NCBI RefSeq assembly: GCF_036588685.1
Contig: NC_086378.1
Span: forward strand, 35,007,578 to 35,071,577
DNA: 64,000 bases
From: Mytilus trossulus
Lineage: Eukaryota; Mollusca; Bivalvia; Mytilida; Mytilidae
Reading direction: 5' to 3'
This document shows, piece by piece, positions 1 to 12,635 of this stretch. Under the pieces are notes generated by a model that did no database searches, had not been told where the DNA came from, and saw nothing but the letters and a program-made list of their open reading frames with translations. A program made the position numbers and the translations under genes. Numbering within the stretch: the first letter of the stretch is position 1; each line of letters begins with the position of its first letter.

Positions 1-1260
1 AGCCGTCGTCTCATATGTCCTCATGGTACTCATATGTAGAATTCATATGCAGAATTAGTGACCATTCCCGGCTCGCTATTGAAACAGGAGGATATAAAAA
101 TATTTTTTCGCGTCCTAAAAGACTTTGTTTTAAGTTCAAAGTCCAGGATTATAAATCTCATTTCTTTTAAATATGTATATTACATCATGATATGAGAATG
201 TATTTCATAAAGAATTCAAAAGTCCAATAAAAAAGATTTATAACAATCTGATCATGACTGATAATACAATGAAATAGAATATAAGTCCAACTACGTCGTC
301 ATGGTCGTCGTACCAGCAAAAGAAATAGTAATAGGCTCAATTATTAAACTTTCTATGGACCTGAGGACATGGGTCACGTCTGGTCTTTTTATGTTTTGTG
401 TTCGATGTTTTGTTTTATTATTGTTTGTCGGGTCCTGATCGCGATCCACTTGACGTTTTAGTCAAGCCGACAGAGACAGTGAGTTTAAAATTTCTTTGAA
501 TGTAAGTATGTAAAAAGCAACACAAATGCAATACATGTATAGATGCACATTGCTAGAAATATAAATATTGCTACGAAATAGGAGCTTCACGTTTCGTCAT
601 GTTTTGAAAGCTCGTACAAAGTTCAAAGTTCTTTGTTTCCAATCAATCAAGGGCCCTTGACGATCATACTATAACACATTATATATTCTCATTCAATACA
701 CATACATATATAAATGACTTATATGTTAATGAATATAAAAAATCAAAATAAATATATATTATCAGAACATAAAAATATGTTATTATACATAGTTACATAA
801 AAAAATGTCTGTCAGTGTGTACAACGTCAGGAATATGACAGTTGTTATCCATACGTGTGGTGTGTATGAGCTTTTGATTCTGCCATTTGATAAGGGACTT
901 TTCTTTTTGAATTTTCCTCGGAGTTCAGAAATATGATTTTACTATTTATTACTATCATTTTTTTGTTAAACACGTTAGTTTAATTCTTACAAAATTTCAT
1001 ATCTTCAAGGTTACTGTCATTCCAGATTCAGTGCCAATACAAATAATATAATAATTTTATCATACAGTTTGCTAACATCTCTCATCCAGAAAAAAGTTGA
1101 AGGAAACAAAACTAGAATAGGTTTTGTGTGTGATTAGTAAAAAATCTCGGAGTTATCTGATCTTGTTATATTTTTATTTCATACGCAAATTCAAGAGAGA
1201 GTCTGAATGACGTTGACATCATGGGAAAATTTGTAACTAGTTAGATATATATATACATGT
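1..1260. other. AT-rich intergenic stretch, no gene seen
   Basis: No long reading frame, RNA gene or clear inverted repeat was found here. The text is AT-rich with short homopolymer runs. Confidence 0.5.
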
Positions 1261-1385
1261 ATATAGGAAGATGTGGTGTAAGTGCCAATGCGACAACTCT
1301 CCATCCAAATAACAATTTAAAAAAAGTTTATCATTATAGGTCAATGTACGGCCTTCAACAGGGAGCCTTGGTTAAAGATCGTTAA
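1261..1385 (+). repeat. Dispersed repeat, family A (GATGTGGT...GCCAATG)
   Basis: This stretch contains the words AGGAAGATGTGGTGTAAGTG and GACAACTCTCCATCCAAATA, followed by a 'tacggccttcaaca' block. The same succession of words recurs at 15765-15890. In reverse complement (ACCACATCTTC, GAGAGTTGTCTCA) it recurs at 37960-38080 and 45690-45810. It is a genome-dispersed non-coding repeat of unknown class and no terminal repeats could be fixed. From 1386 to 2330 I see no further feature. Confidence 0.7.
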
Positions 1386-2330
1386 AGTGTCGATGAAATT
1401 CCGTTAACTTTTGATTGTCTACATGTCAACTTTCAAATGGTGCTTTCTTATTTTAGTTATGATCAGTTATTAAACATAAATCAACATACTTTTAACGATG
1501 TTTAAACTGTTATTATCTATATATTTCCGATTTACTGTTATCGGTTATTGATTTTCATTTACTCGATTATCAGTGTTTTTATCACTTTTGATTCCTAGTT
1601 ATCTGTTTTAAGCCAAATCAATTTGCTGTTTTGCTGTTATTGGACCCCACCTTGCCCCCCTCCCCCTCTTATTAGACATAGTGGTTTTTTTTAACACAAA
1701 TAACACTTGTTCGATTTTTTTTCACGGTATCTTATCCAATTTTACTAACTGAATGATAACAATGGATAAGTTCTATTCATATTATTACGAAAACTAACAT
1801 TTTTTTCTGAAACAATTTTTATAAATAATCATTTTCTGCGAGACGTGTATTGCCAATTTTGTCACGGTAGGTAGACGAAATAATTACGATTGACATACTT
1901 TGGTAGAATTGCTACGGATAATTCCAACAACTAAAGTTTGCATGATAAATACACCATGATTGTGAATATAATTAAATCAATTTAGATTTACGACAAGTTT
2001 AAGTGGGGTTGACAGCAGAGAAATCGGTATTTAACGGAATTTCGTCTCACCTCCTGTCATTTTTCTAAATCGCGAGTTAAGTACCTTGTGTTTTATAAAG
2101 GTATTTAGGATTTTTTTTAGTGAGACAAGTGCCTGTGCAGAAAAAGGGGGGTCCATGCCCTAAACACATGTGGTTCATTTCTTCTGCTTTTGACATTTAG
2201 TAAACAGAAATATCCGATAAAAAACACTGAAAGCAAAACGATTGGAACCTACATAACGAAGGCTAATAATGTTATAAGGAACGCATGCACATAGAAAAAA
2301 GGCCAAATAGCGATCACATCTTCCAGGCTT

Positions 2331-3420
2331 AGGTTACTTCCCCTCATAATCCATGTATTATTATATTGATTTATATATCTTTAAAAATAATAAATCGTTA
2401 ATTTCCTTTATATATTCTACCTTTAACAATATATTACTACACTTTTTATATTCATTTTTAATATCAATCATTGTTTTAGAATTATTTTTGCAAGTATTTG
2501 TTTTGTTTCTTACCGATATTGTAAGAAACACCGGATTGAAATGGTCTACTTTTCAAATTCATTGTGCAGTCTCATTGGCGATTATACCACAAGATATGTA
2601 TAATATCGCATATATTTGATGGACCTTCAGTTTTAATACTGAGGTATTACAATAGAAACATTAGATAAATAGAACAGGTACCCTCAACTTATACATCCAG
2701 ACAAAGTGTCTTTCTATGTTGTAATGTTACACTATTGTTTTAGATAAGGGAGAAGGTTTGGTATCATTAACACGTTTAAACCCGCTGCAATTCTTTGCAC
2801 CTGTCAGGAATCTGATGTTCAGTAGTTGTTGTTTGTTTATGTGGTTCATAAGTGTTTCTCGTTTCTGTTTTTTTTATATATAGATTAGACCGTTTGTTTT
2901 CCCGTTTGAATTGTTTTCAATAGTATTTTTTTATTGCTTGTCCGGACGTTTTCGCAATGAACGTTAATGAAACCATATCAAACTCTGTATCGTCTATTTT
3001 TTACTGTTTTTTTTTTGTTTGTTTATTGTTTAATCTCTCACCTCATATTTTTGTTTATCATTTTGAATTCCTTAAACTTTTTGCCATAATTTTTGCGAAA
3101 ATGTCAAATTTAAACTAAAACTTTTCAGCGTCTGTCTCAATGGATTATTTGCATAGTAGCCTGCCATTACTTTCGTGTGCTTTTTAAATTATCTCAATAC
3201 ATGCAACATATATTTAATGGATTTGCATAAATGTTGTATTCAAAGTTTCACCAAAATCTGTCGCAGAAAATAGCCCATTTACTGTACCTCGACCTTCATA
3301 TACATTTTGATTCCTGTAAGACACAATAAAATTTGAAACGATAATTAAAACATTCTTTATTTTTTAAAATAGTTTTTGAGTTGAAACCTCAAGATCCCGA
3401 ATCGCTTACCTGTAATTCTG
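2331..3420. repeat. Copy 1 of a ~1-kb repeat, paired with 15240-16390
   Basis: The segment 2331-2640 (landmarks TTACTTCCCCT and CATTGGCGATTATACCACAA) matches 15240-15550 in the same orientation, and 3230-3420 matches the far end of the second copy. Inside, about 2700-2930 is an inverted family-A/F-like fragment (compare 15890-16130 on the other strand). The 88-codon open frame at 2353-2619 lies wholly inside this repeat, is broken in the second copy, and is not called a gene. Confidence 0.65.
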
Positions 3421-3429
3421 TGCTTCAAT

Positions 3430-4160
3430 CTGTCATCATTGATAATTTTTACTTTTCAATATATATTCATGAGTGACCTCAAATGCCATTTTAATGCTCT
3501 TTGTGTCAGTCATAACTTCCTTACCAAAAATGTATTTTACCCCATGTTCCATTATAGCCATAGTGACTATGTTTTTTTGGCGTACATGCAAATGAAATAC
3601 AAATTCTATACTAGATACTCTGTAAGTCATTAATTCCAAATTTGGCTGAAATGGATTCATCAATTCTAAAGGAGAAGATTTTTGTAAAGGAAGGCAAGCA
3701 CATTTGACGATCAAATTGTGACAAATTGTCTTTATGCTGTTAGTTGACAAATTTTGTGAATAAAGTTTGTTTGTATATTTTACTTGAACATTTTCGCTGT
3801 TTACAGTTTATATTTATATTCAATAATATTCAACATAATAACAAAAAACTGCAAAATTTCCTTAAAATTAACAATTTAGTGGCAGCAGTCCAACAATAGG
3901 TTGTTCGGTTCGTCTGAAAGTTAAAGGTCAAATAGATCTTGACATATTGCACACATTAATCCTTTCTGATCTGCTCTAAATGTTGTTTTTTTAGGTATAA
4001 GCCCAAAACTGCATTTGACCCCCTTGCATGTTTTTTTAGCCAAAATGTCGGATACAGTTTATAAACTAAATACCCTAAGGAACATTCATTTAACGTTTGG
4101 GAATATTAGTCCCTGTAGTTTCAGACGTGAAGATCATTAAAATAATTAACGACGATGACT
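3430..4160 (-). repeat. Dispersed repeat, family D, inverted copy
   Basis: Read on the minus strand this matches the units at 16893-18240. Shared landmarks are ATCTTCTCCTTT, CAGAGTATCTAGTATA and the palindromic CCCATTGTTGGGTTG-type motif seen here as 'caacaataggttgttcgg'. A 104-codon minus-strand frame (3436-3750) is open through the repeat. Because the same DNA recurs without an open frame elsewhere in the window, I treat it as repeat sequence, not a gene. Confidence 0.6.
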
Positions 4161-4428
4161 GACAACAACGGACGTCAAGTAATGACATAAGGTCACACGG
4201 GACCCTTTGGGTCCTGTTGAGCTAAATAGGAGGGGACAAATAGTAACCCTATTCTGTAAATAAAAGATGTTGATCAACATTAAGGACGCTTGTGTGGTGC
4301 CTCAATAAAATATTTTTGGTGTATCATTTTGGCTTCTATTAAATGCTTGTCTCCAGTCAGAAGCCTGTAATTTAGTGATCGTCGTTAGTTCCTGTTTGCC
4401 ATATTTTGTTTTCCTTTGTTGTTATATA

Positions 4429-4454
4429 CCCCCCCCCCCCCCCCAAAAAAAAAA
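4429..4454. repeat. Homopolymer junction C16-A10
   Basis: Sixteen C followed directly by ten A. Its length is likely to vary between individuals and to be error-prone in sequencing. From 4455 to about 5740 no gene or clear repeat was recognised. Confidence 0.9.
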
Positions 4455-5745
4455 GAGAGGGGTATGTTGTTATATCCACCGCGTGTCTGTCCGTCTTTCT
4501 AATTAAAAATCCGTATCATTCATTACAGGAACTAGAAACCAGATTGAGTGTTATTTGTTTCGAATTCAATGACATGTCATACCATGTGATGTGTTTTCAG
4601 ATTGGCCGTTTATCAACTTTCTAATAATCGTCATATATATTGATATATTCTAACACATAATCATCGTATATGAACTTGCGTCAAATTTTTCGTAAAGACC
4701 GAGTACCCTGCAATTTGTAAGCAACACTATGTAAAATTTCATATCCAATGCTAATCAACTTTGTCTTAACAGAGTATTTCAAGCTGGGATATTGATAAAC
4801 ACCTAAATCTAATGACAAAACTTGTTTTGTAATATTAGGGCCCTTAATAGCTTACTACATGATATGCATGGGTTTGTTCATTGTTAAAAGGCCGTGCTGT
4901 GACATATAGTTGCTAACATCCACTTCATGTGATCTCTCATGGAAAGAGGACACTTATATCACATCATCAGTTTTTTTTAATTGTACCAAATATTCAACAG
5001 CCACATCAACAGTAAGAAAATCAATAAAAGGAAAAATCTAATAAAAGAAAATCAATAAATAGAAATAAACCAACATACAAGTGAATCCATTATTGTTACC
5101 TTTTTTTTACAACAGTTGCACTTGTGTGTTGGTGCTTTTTACGGATGATGTCATAGGCATACTGTAAGGTGTACGATTTCCTGCAAATTTGATTTGATTC
5201 TGATGACCGACTAATCAACCAAATGTAATATAAGATGATGGTGGTAAAAATATTTTTGAATATTAGCTTGAAGATATCATTATCTACAATTAACAAAACA
5301 ACGGCACCCGGCTCTTACTCATCTTTGATTCAGATCATTGAGTCATTTACAAGCCACTATTAACGTTAAATAACTTGAATGGTATGATCATTTCACTAAT
5401 TTAAATACAATTCAAAGATGCACAGATGTTTCCAAGAAAGAATCAACATAAATAAGACACATCTATCGAACACGGTCACCATTTAAAAGACAAACAAGAT
5501 AGAAATAATACAACGATTTTTTTTTCAATAGATGATTTACATTTATCCTGCAAAAGTCTACTAGTTACTGAATCTCAAATACTTTCATTACGAATTTCAA
5601 GATTCGACATTAAATGATAGTACTTTTATAGCCAACCACCCCTATACATGTAGCCCAAAATGACTTAACAAATAAGTACAACCATTACATGCATTATATC
5701 AGAAAAAAATACCGAAGACCTAAATAATGCCAATTGAGTAACACA

Positions 5746-5751
5746 TTTATT
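5746..5751 (-). promoter_or_regulatory. Probable polyadenylation signal of TLR gene 1
   Basis: AATAAA on the minus strand, about 320 bases past the stop of the receptor gene at 6073-8631. The signal and its surroundings (AATAAATGTGTTACTCAATT) match the sequence downstream of TLR gene 3 at 41959-41977. This conserved position in two paralogues supports a real 3' end. Confidence 0.65.
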
Positions 5752-6072
5752 CGAAAGGACAAAAATATCGCATACAGAACAAAGACTATTATAAGTCCAT
5801 GTGTATCTTTTTAATATACCATATCGCTAAAGGGAGATAATTGTTATTCGAAACTGTCACAGGAACCTCATTGTATGATAGGTAGACAATACTCTATGTT
5901 GTGCGCAAGATGAGAACACATCAAATCGTTTAAAAAGAATAACACGAATTAAACAGAAGCTGATGTAAAAATAATTATCAACTGATTTAATTGTTTCAGG
6001 ACTGTTGAACTTCGACTTTAAAATTTATAAAACAAACTCAAAACTCAGAATGTTGCAAACATAAAACGTTTT

Positions 6073-8631
6073 CTAATTTAGATAAAACAGAGCTTTTAAC
6101 TTTAGCCAGGTGCTTTGGTGATCTGTTTTGTCATAAATGTCGTCTTCATCCAATGGTAATTCAATAAAACAAACATCATTTGAAATCTTCACAATTTCCT
6201 CTGGAATGTCCCTAACTTGAATGTTTTGCAAAATAACAATTATTTTTCTCAGGTTTGTAGTACATTTTTCGTACACTGCTCTTTCTATTTCAAATTTTCC
6301 CCATTTTCCTTCGGTAAAATGTTCAGTAATGATGAAAACAAAATGTCTGCTTTCTTTAATGGATTCGGCTTTCGCATCTGCAGTTAGATCCCCAGGAAGA
6401 ATATCTCGATCATATAAACACACTTTCAGTCCCCATTCATCTTCAATTTTCGGGAGAAGAAACTTTTGTATCCACGTTACGCTTCTATCCTCATACGAAA
6501 CATATGCGTCGTACATATAGTTTTCATGTAAATTGTTCTCAACAACGCGCCTAACTTTCCTATACACGTAAAGAATTATTTTCCATCTATAGTTATAAAG
6601 GAGAAAAAGAGGTATAACTATACCAAACGCACTTCCAACTGATATACATAAAGGAAGAAGCCACATATTTTTTTCACAATTTAAGAAGTAATCCTTTTTC
6701 TTTTTTATTACTTTCTTTAATGGGACTTGTTCGTTTAAATTTCCTTTTGTATACGTACATGTATAATTGTCAGAATTATAAAATATTTCTTTTTTATTCT
6801 CTATCCACGAAAGGAAGTCTACCGTATCACACGAACAAACCAAATCGTTGTTACTCAAGTCCAGGACAAATTTTCGATTTGAAGACACATTATTCAGCCA
6901 ACGCCTCATGGTATCATTAATAGAGACAATCAAATTGTTAGAAAGATTTAAATATTCCAAATTGTGTAGGTTTCTAACAAAAGTCGGAATGGCCCTGAAA
7001 AGATTGTTTGACATGTTTAAATGCGTAATATTTGGTTGATTTACAAAAGCTGTTTCCTCCAATGTCCAAATATTATTGAAAGATATGTCTACTTTTCTCA
7101 AATTTGGTGCTCTGAATACCATCCATTCCTTACCTTTTAAAATTAATTGGTCTATGCGTGCATGTGCCATTTTTAAGATGTCGAGTTTTGGCAGGGGAAT
7201 TCTTGGAAATGTTATGATTGCCTTAGGACTTCCTGAAATGTCTAAGTATTCCAACTGCTTTCCACAGCTGTCTGTCCCATTCGGAAAATGCTGGTAGACA
7301 CCAAATGACACATCAAGATATCTTAGCGAGGTGTTCGAGCATATGATAAACGCTGTACTAAAGACTGATGAAATGTGAGTAAATCGAAGAAATTCTAAAG
7401 ACGGTGGAAGGAAAATACTGACTTCCGGTGAAAAATAAACGTTTTGAATTCTTTCTTCAAAATGATTTAAAGTTTCAGGATGGTAAACGTTTAAATAAAC
7501 GGGATCAGGATAATCTGAAGTTAGGTATGAAAAATCGTAGACCTTTATATTAGCAGCACGTTTCATGAACTCAACTACTTCAAAGTAGTGGTCTGAAATC
7601 GTTGCCGGTAGTCTATTAGCAGACATGATAAAGGTTTTGAAGCACTTTGGTTGCTCGAACGAAAATAAAGATTTTTTTTGGTAGTCTACGATTCCTGTTT
7701 TCGACAAGTCCAATGATTCTATACAAATAGTTTTTAGATATTTCATTAATTCTTCTGTTATAACAACAGAGAACGGGAAATCATTTCCATTGATTGAACT
7801 ATCAGTTATGTGGTGAAAGTTTATAACGGACATGCTCTTTTTCTGAAACGGATGGAGAATACGCAATGCTTGATATAAGTGTACGTACGAATTTGACAAG
7901 TCTAAAACTTTTAAGTTAGGAAAATGTTCAAGTAATCCATATTCCATTAGGAAAAGATGACGACAGCCTCTGATATAAAGTTCTTTCAGATTTGATGAAA
8001 AGTTTTCAAAGGTTGAATTCAATAGCTTAAATCCAATGCTATTTCGTAAATAACATTTATGAAAATCTAATGAGGTGAGATTGTGAAGTTTTATAAATCC
8101 TCTTCCAAATACCGGGAACATGTATAGATCAATTGAAAGATTCTGCAAGCGTTCCAATCTAGAAAATGTGGCATCGGGATAAATAAACCGATTGCTTTCA
8201 TTCAATTGCTTTTTATTTCTACTTATATCCAGTGCAACTAAATTATTAAGATGTTTGAATACACCCGCTGGAAGAATTGTGATGTTAATCATATTGTCAT
8301 TTACCTTTAAAACTTTAAGCGAATTAAGTCCTGCAAACGCATCCTCATAAATATCAGATATTTTATTTTTGCTTACACTCAGGATTTCTAAACTGGAATA
8401 ATTGATGAATGAATTATTCTTTAGTATGTTTATCAAGTTATTTGAAAGAATTAACTCCTGTATATCTCGACTTAGATTCCTTGGCACAGATGTCAATCCT
8501 TGATTTTCACAATTGGCGACCAGCTTATGCTTTTCATTCCACTGGTATGTACAGGGATATACTGGTTCCACACATGTTACTGTAATGATGATTGACAGCG
8601 CGAACAGGTATGATGTCTCCTTCTTTTCCAT
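6073..8631 (-). CDS. Toll-like receptor (TLR gene 1), single exon, 852 aa
   Basis: This is a membrane receptor of the Toll-like family, expected to recognise ligands through its ectodomain and signal through a cytoplasmic TIR domain. Seen in order: a hydrophobic signal peptide (about 1-26), an N-terminal cysteine cap (CxnCENQG around 27-45), leucine-rich repeats to about 595, one C-terminal cap (C599-S-C, last Cys about 652), one transmembrane helix (about 656-681) and a TIR domain (about 705-852). The TIR domain has YDAYVSYE (box 1) and RDILPGD (box 2, BB loop, about 742-748). Box 3 lacks the usual FW and has STWLKL. A single C-terminal cap makes it the sccTLR type. The ATG at 8631 begins the MEKK signal peptide, and the preceding 'tatttcaa' context is shared with TLR gene 3. 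A TTACAG acceptor-like site just upstream (8682-8687) may end a 5'-UTR intron. No frame damage is seen. The ligand is unknown. Confidence 0.93.
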   Translation of the reverse strand: MEKKETSYLFALSIIITVTCVEPVYPCTYQWNEKHKLVANCENQGLTSVPRNLSRDIQELILSNNLINILKNNSFINYSSLEILSVSKNKISDIYEDAFAGLNSLKVLKVNDNMINITILPAGVFKHLNNLVALDISRNKKQLNESNRFIYPDATFSRLERLQNLSIDLYMFPVFGRGFIKLHNLTSLDFHKCYLRNSIGFKLLNSTFENFSSNLKELYIRGCRHLFLMEYGLLEHFPNLKVLDLSNSYVHLYQALRILHPFQKKSMSVINFHHITDSSINGNDFPFSVVITEELMKYLKTICIESLDLSKTGIVDYQKKSLFSFEQPKCFKTFIMSANRLPATISDHYFEVVEFMKRAANIKVYDFSYLTSDYPDPVYLNVYHPETLNHFEERIQNVYFSPEVSIFLPPSLEFLRFTHISSVFSTAFIICSNTSLRYLDVSFGVYQHFPNGTDSCGKQLEYLDISGSPKAIITFPRIPLPKLDILKMAHARIDQLILKGKEWMVFRAPNLRKVDISFNNIWTLEETAFVNQPNITHLNMSNNLFRAIPTFVRNLHNLEYLNLSNNLIVSINDTMRRWLNNVSSNRKFVLDLSNNDLVCSCDTVDFLSWIENKKEIFYNSDNYTCTYTKGNLNEQVPLKKVIKKKKDYFLNCEKNMWLLPLCISVGSAFGIVIPLFLLYNYRWKIILYVYRKVRRVVENNLHENYMYDAYVSYEDRSVTWIQKFLLPKIEDEWGLKVCLYDRDILPGDLTADAKAESIKESRHFVFIITEHFTEGKWGKFEIERAVYEKCTTNLRKIIVILQNIQVRDIPEEIVKISNDVCFIELPLDEDDIYDKTDHQSTWLKLKALFYLN

Positions 8632-8687
8632 GTTGAAATAGTTGCAGTCAGCAACCCTCGGGTGACACCGCTACTCTCCTTCTGTAA

Positions 8688-10752
8688 GGTAGATGAGGTA
8701 CGAAGTCGGCCGAGTTGTGACGAATGAAAATAGTTGTACACTTATGAAGATTTCCGTTATATTTCAAATATTCAGCAGTTGATTAAATTCCTTCTTCACA
8801 AATTTAGATGTAATTGTGTCTGAATATAAATTTTGAATTAATCATGCTATACTCATCAATTTTAAAATGGAATTTTAAAGTTTTAACTTTTCCAAATAGG
8901 TTTCTATTGTGGTTTTTTTTTAAACTTTGTTTCAGATGGTTGACTTTTAATTATTTATAAATTGCAGTATTAATGGAATCGAGATTTAAAGATTTTACCA
9001 CTTGAGTTCTCAAGTGCAATATCTACAAATAAAAATGTTTTACTGACTTAAAAAACCATAAAAATATTGAATGAAATCAAAATACATATTGAAATTATAT
9101 AATATATGTCAAGTCGTGATAATTTGTTCAGACCTGTTACAAAATATTCGCTGAAGTTGACAAATTAGACGTTAAATGTATGTATCATATCAGAAGACAG
9201 GACAAGAGTGATTCAAATGTTGAAAATCAATTAAATGATGTGTGTTTAAATAGCAAAGAACTGATGTCAACGAACATATTTTCCTTATAGATTTCCATTT
9301 GTAACATCATATCATAGACCATTCTATTATGTATATAACTTATGCAACGAATATTTCTTGAAGTGGCCATAGCTGTCTAATTCATGTTCACGATTAATCT
9401 CAAATTCTCATATTTGATTTATAACAATGTAAAACAGTTATCCAAATTATAAAAAGTCATAAATTAAAGAATTTATAGGGCTTGGGCTTAATAATAAGTA
9501 GCTTCTTGTATGTGTAATTTAGTCTTAATGCCATCAAATTAACTATCAAGTAACACTCCGAAGACCTCCGATGCTCATATAAGCGATACAAACTTAAATG
9601 TAGATATAAATAGATAGCAAACTCGTGGAATTGGATATTTTCTAGGTCTGTTTAATTTCATATTATAGATTAAAAATATATGTTAATTTTTGTTTTTACC
9701 TGTATTGGAATTTTTGTGGGTCGAATCAGGCAATCATTTCGAAATCATTTACCCGTGTTTTAATTTCTATGTTATTATCTTTGTTTTCCTCTGAATAAAT
9801 GAGCATGCACATGCCATGTGGGTTTTTTTCTCTAGCTAAGGGTTACATTGAAGTTTAAATTAATATGGATTCAATGAGGTCGAAGTATTCACTTGCAAGT
9901 AAATTATACTATCAATTATTTTGAGCTTAATTTGACAAAATTGAACCATACTGGCTGCTAAAAGCAAATTATAATTTCACTATTTCACTTTCATTAATGT
10001 TTGGAAAAAAATCATGTTTTAGAAATTTTTATATGTTTTGTAGCTAGCGCCTCTTTAACATTTAGTCTATATATTTGCAAAATGTTTGTATCTGTGTCAG
10101 TCAATGTGTATCATAAGGGATTTTATGTATCACCAAAAAAATAAGATGTATGCATAATCACTAGAAAAATGTCAGGAATTATGCATATTAACTGAAATAA
10201 AAAGACAACGAATAAATAGATTAAATAGTTTATTCTAAAGAATCATATTCAAACATTTCCAGCAGCATATTACTAGAAAACTCTGTAACAAATCATCTGT
10301 TTTAGAAACTGTTTTGTGAATGTGGCTGAAATCTACTATCATTGAAGATTTACCAATCAACAATTTCCGTGCTTTCCTTTCGTTTTTTGCAACAACTAAT
10401 TTTAATAACGGAACAAAAAAAAACATTTTATATATTTTTTTATACATCTCGTAGCTAGTGGCCCTTTAAACAACCTTATCCAAATTTTATACATTTGTGA
10501 TCAATGAAAACACTTACATTGTCAACAAATCAGCAGACTACTTAAATGAAAGTGCGGAACGCTTATTTGTATTTTTGTCTTAATCAAAAAGGAAAATATT
10601 TGTTTCTTTCTTTTGATATTGAGTCTTATTCGAGATAATTTATCGTGAAGTTAAATATTGAAATTGTAAATGACATATATTTGTGTTAAAGTAAACTTAT
10701 TGTAAACAGTATTCCAAAATGTCTCATCATTGGTTTAGATTATGAATTGCAT
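8688..10752. other. AT-rich intergenic stretch
   Basis: No gene was recognised. The phrase GTAGCTAGYGSCYCTTTAAA occurs at about 10041 and again at about 10451, which marks a weak direct duplication about 410 bases apart. The 70-codon minus-strand frame at 10235-10447 lies between them and looks fortuitous. Confidence 0.45.
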
Positions 10753-11086
10753 ATAATAGTCCATTTGCCAATTACCGATTTGATTATATTATTACACACT
10801 TTTTGAACAAAGTACTTCCCTTTGTCAAGTGATGTATCGGCGGTTTAACTAATTTTTCATGAAAAATAATTTCTGATGTCAAAAGTATTTAGCTAAACAA
10901 CAAATTAAAATAATTAAAAGATTTAAAAACCTGATAGACTACTCACATTACGCACAGGTAAATTTGCTCGGTCTGCTAGCTCTCCATTGTAAATAAAAAA
11001 AAAAAATGTCCGTCATAAGGGAGACAACCAAATTAGGGATCTCTAATTACAGGGTCAATTACGGGAAATGGCAAATATCCTATTAT
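10753..11086. mobile_element. MITE-like element, family C (TIR with ATTTGCCAATT)
   Basis: The left end ATAATAGTCCATTTGCCAAT is answered at the right end by its imperfect reverse complement (ATTTGCCATTTCCCG read backwards, then CTATTAT). It is about 330 bp with no coding capacity. Related sequence occurs at 12117-12310 and 43697-44010. The target duplication could not be decided. Confidence 0.6.
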
Positions 11087-11930
11087 ATGATGTGTTCATT
11101 AAACGCATACATTTTTGTCCTTTTCACGTTCTGTTTGAAAAATAAACAAACATAGCGGCTGCATGTTCAATACACTAAAATACATTACAATACATTGCAC
11201 AAAAAATGCAATTACAATACATAATAATACAACCTCCTGCGATAAATTGAGCGCAATACAATAAAAGTTATCATATTCTCGGTCATGTTACCATTATTTA
11301 GCCAGAAATAAAGTTCAAAGTCAAATCGACAAGAAATCAACATTATGCACATGCACAGTTACAGTTACATGTTTAAGATTAAAATTGGTTTTAGAATATT
11401 TAAATACTAAATGTAAGATGAATTTAGGTCTTTTTTGTAGGATTGATACATTGTACATAGCAACCAAAATTTTTAAAAAGTCACAATTTTGGGATAGAGA
11501 TTATGTCAACCATAAATATTGATTTATTGATATTCAAATACGTATAAAGTCGATTACTATCCGACGCAGCTCAATAGAATGCAATAAATAGTTTTATTAT
11601 TAGATTATTACCTGTAGTTTGTATTTATTGCCAGTATAAACCCACGTAGTGACACAATATATAAACCAAAACCCATAAATCTTAAAACAGGTGCATTCCC
11701 TAAAATATATTTGATTATAGTTTATGTAATAATGACGTGTTTTTTTTTTATATTATTTAATAGAAAGCGTCCAATTTTATCGAATACAAATATCAAGGAA
11801 GAGGGGCGGTAGGAGGGGTGTCATACATAATTTCAGAAAAAATAGGGAATTCTGTCTCGGATATACCAGAGGGACTTTTAAATTCATAGATACAAAATTA
11901 GCCGACGCCATAGCTAAATAGGAAAAAGAC
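11087..11930. other. AT-rich intergenic stretch, no feature seen
   Basis: Only low-complexity A/T-rich text with several repeated ATACATT words near 11180-11230 ('caatacactaaaatacattacaata'). No gene signal. Confidence 0.4.
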
Positions 11931-11933
11931 AAA

Positions 11934-12115
11934 AAGACAAATAAAAGTATGAACAAGTCACAACATAGAAAACTAAAGACTCAGCAGCATGAACCCAACC
12001 AAAATCTTGGGGTGATCTTATATTCTCCGGAAGGGTAAACAGATCCTGCTCCATATGTTGCACTCGCCGTCGTGTTACTCATATTCTATTACAAACCCGG
12101 TAATTTATTTAGTCT
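11934..12115 (-). repeat. Dispersed repeat, family F fragment
   Basis: Words such as GGGTAAACAGATCCTGCTCC and 'gtgttactcat' recur at 61550-61650. On the opposite strand the family reads as the 'tttccctcggttttagtt' block at 36985-37085 and 63480-63510. Non-coding. Confidence 0.5.
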
Positions 12116-12116
12116 A

Positions 12117-12310
12117 ATAGTCCATTTGCCAATTACCGATTTGATTCGGTTATTACACACTTTTTAAACAAATTACTTCCCTTTGTCAATCGTAGACTGG
12201 TTCCATATCGGACAAAATTGGCTTTTGGCAACACAAAGCATGATGAATTCAAAGTGATGTATCGGCTGTTTTAATTAACTAATTTTTCATGAAAAATAAT
12301 TTCTGAAATC
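12117..12310 (+). repeat. Family C element, second copy (one end)
   Basis: It begins TAGTCCATTTGCCAATTACC like the element at 10753. It carries about 75 bases (12190-12260, 'gtagactggttccatatcgg...') that are missing from that copy, so one of the two has an internal deletion or insertion. Both continue with the shared block 'taatttttcatgaaaaataa'. Confidence 0.6.
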
Positions 12311-12635
12311 TATAGACAGTATAGTAGACGCTCGAAATGTCGCCATTTGATTTGATGAACAAAAACGTTATAGAAAAATCAACAGTTTATCAATAAAAAA
12401 AGAACAGAAACATTTAAACTTATTTTTAGAATGTTTTTATTTAACTTCCTAACGATGAACACCAACAAAAATGTCTATTTTGATCTCCGACGTTGTTCAA
12501 AATTCATCTGACGTTGCAATTTCAATTGTGACGTCAATCACGTGCAGCCCATGTTCTATTCGAATTAGAACATGTCTATGTACCCAAGACAAAAGAAGAA
12601 CGTCATATTAGAATGGAATTTAGAATTAAATTATA

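Noticed and set aside
2353-2619. 88-codon hydrophobic open frame
   Set aside because: It lies in a repeat present again at 15240-15550, where the frame is broken, and it ends in family-A-like sequence.
3436-3750. 104-codon minus-strand frame that looks protein-like
   Set aside because: The same DNA (family D) recurs at 16.9-18.2 kb without an open frame. No start context or domain was seen.
6221-7297. Several plus-strand frames of 63-99 codons
   Set aside because: They are antisense shadows of TLR gene 1. The same applies to 30402-30614, 39441-39734 and 40445-40660 at the other two receptors.
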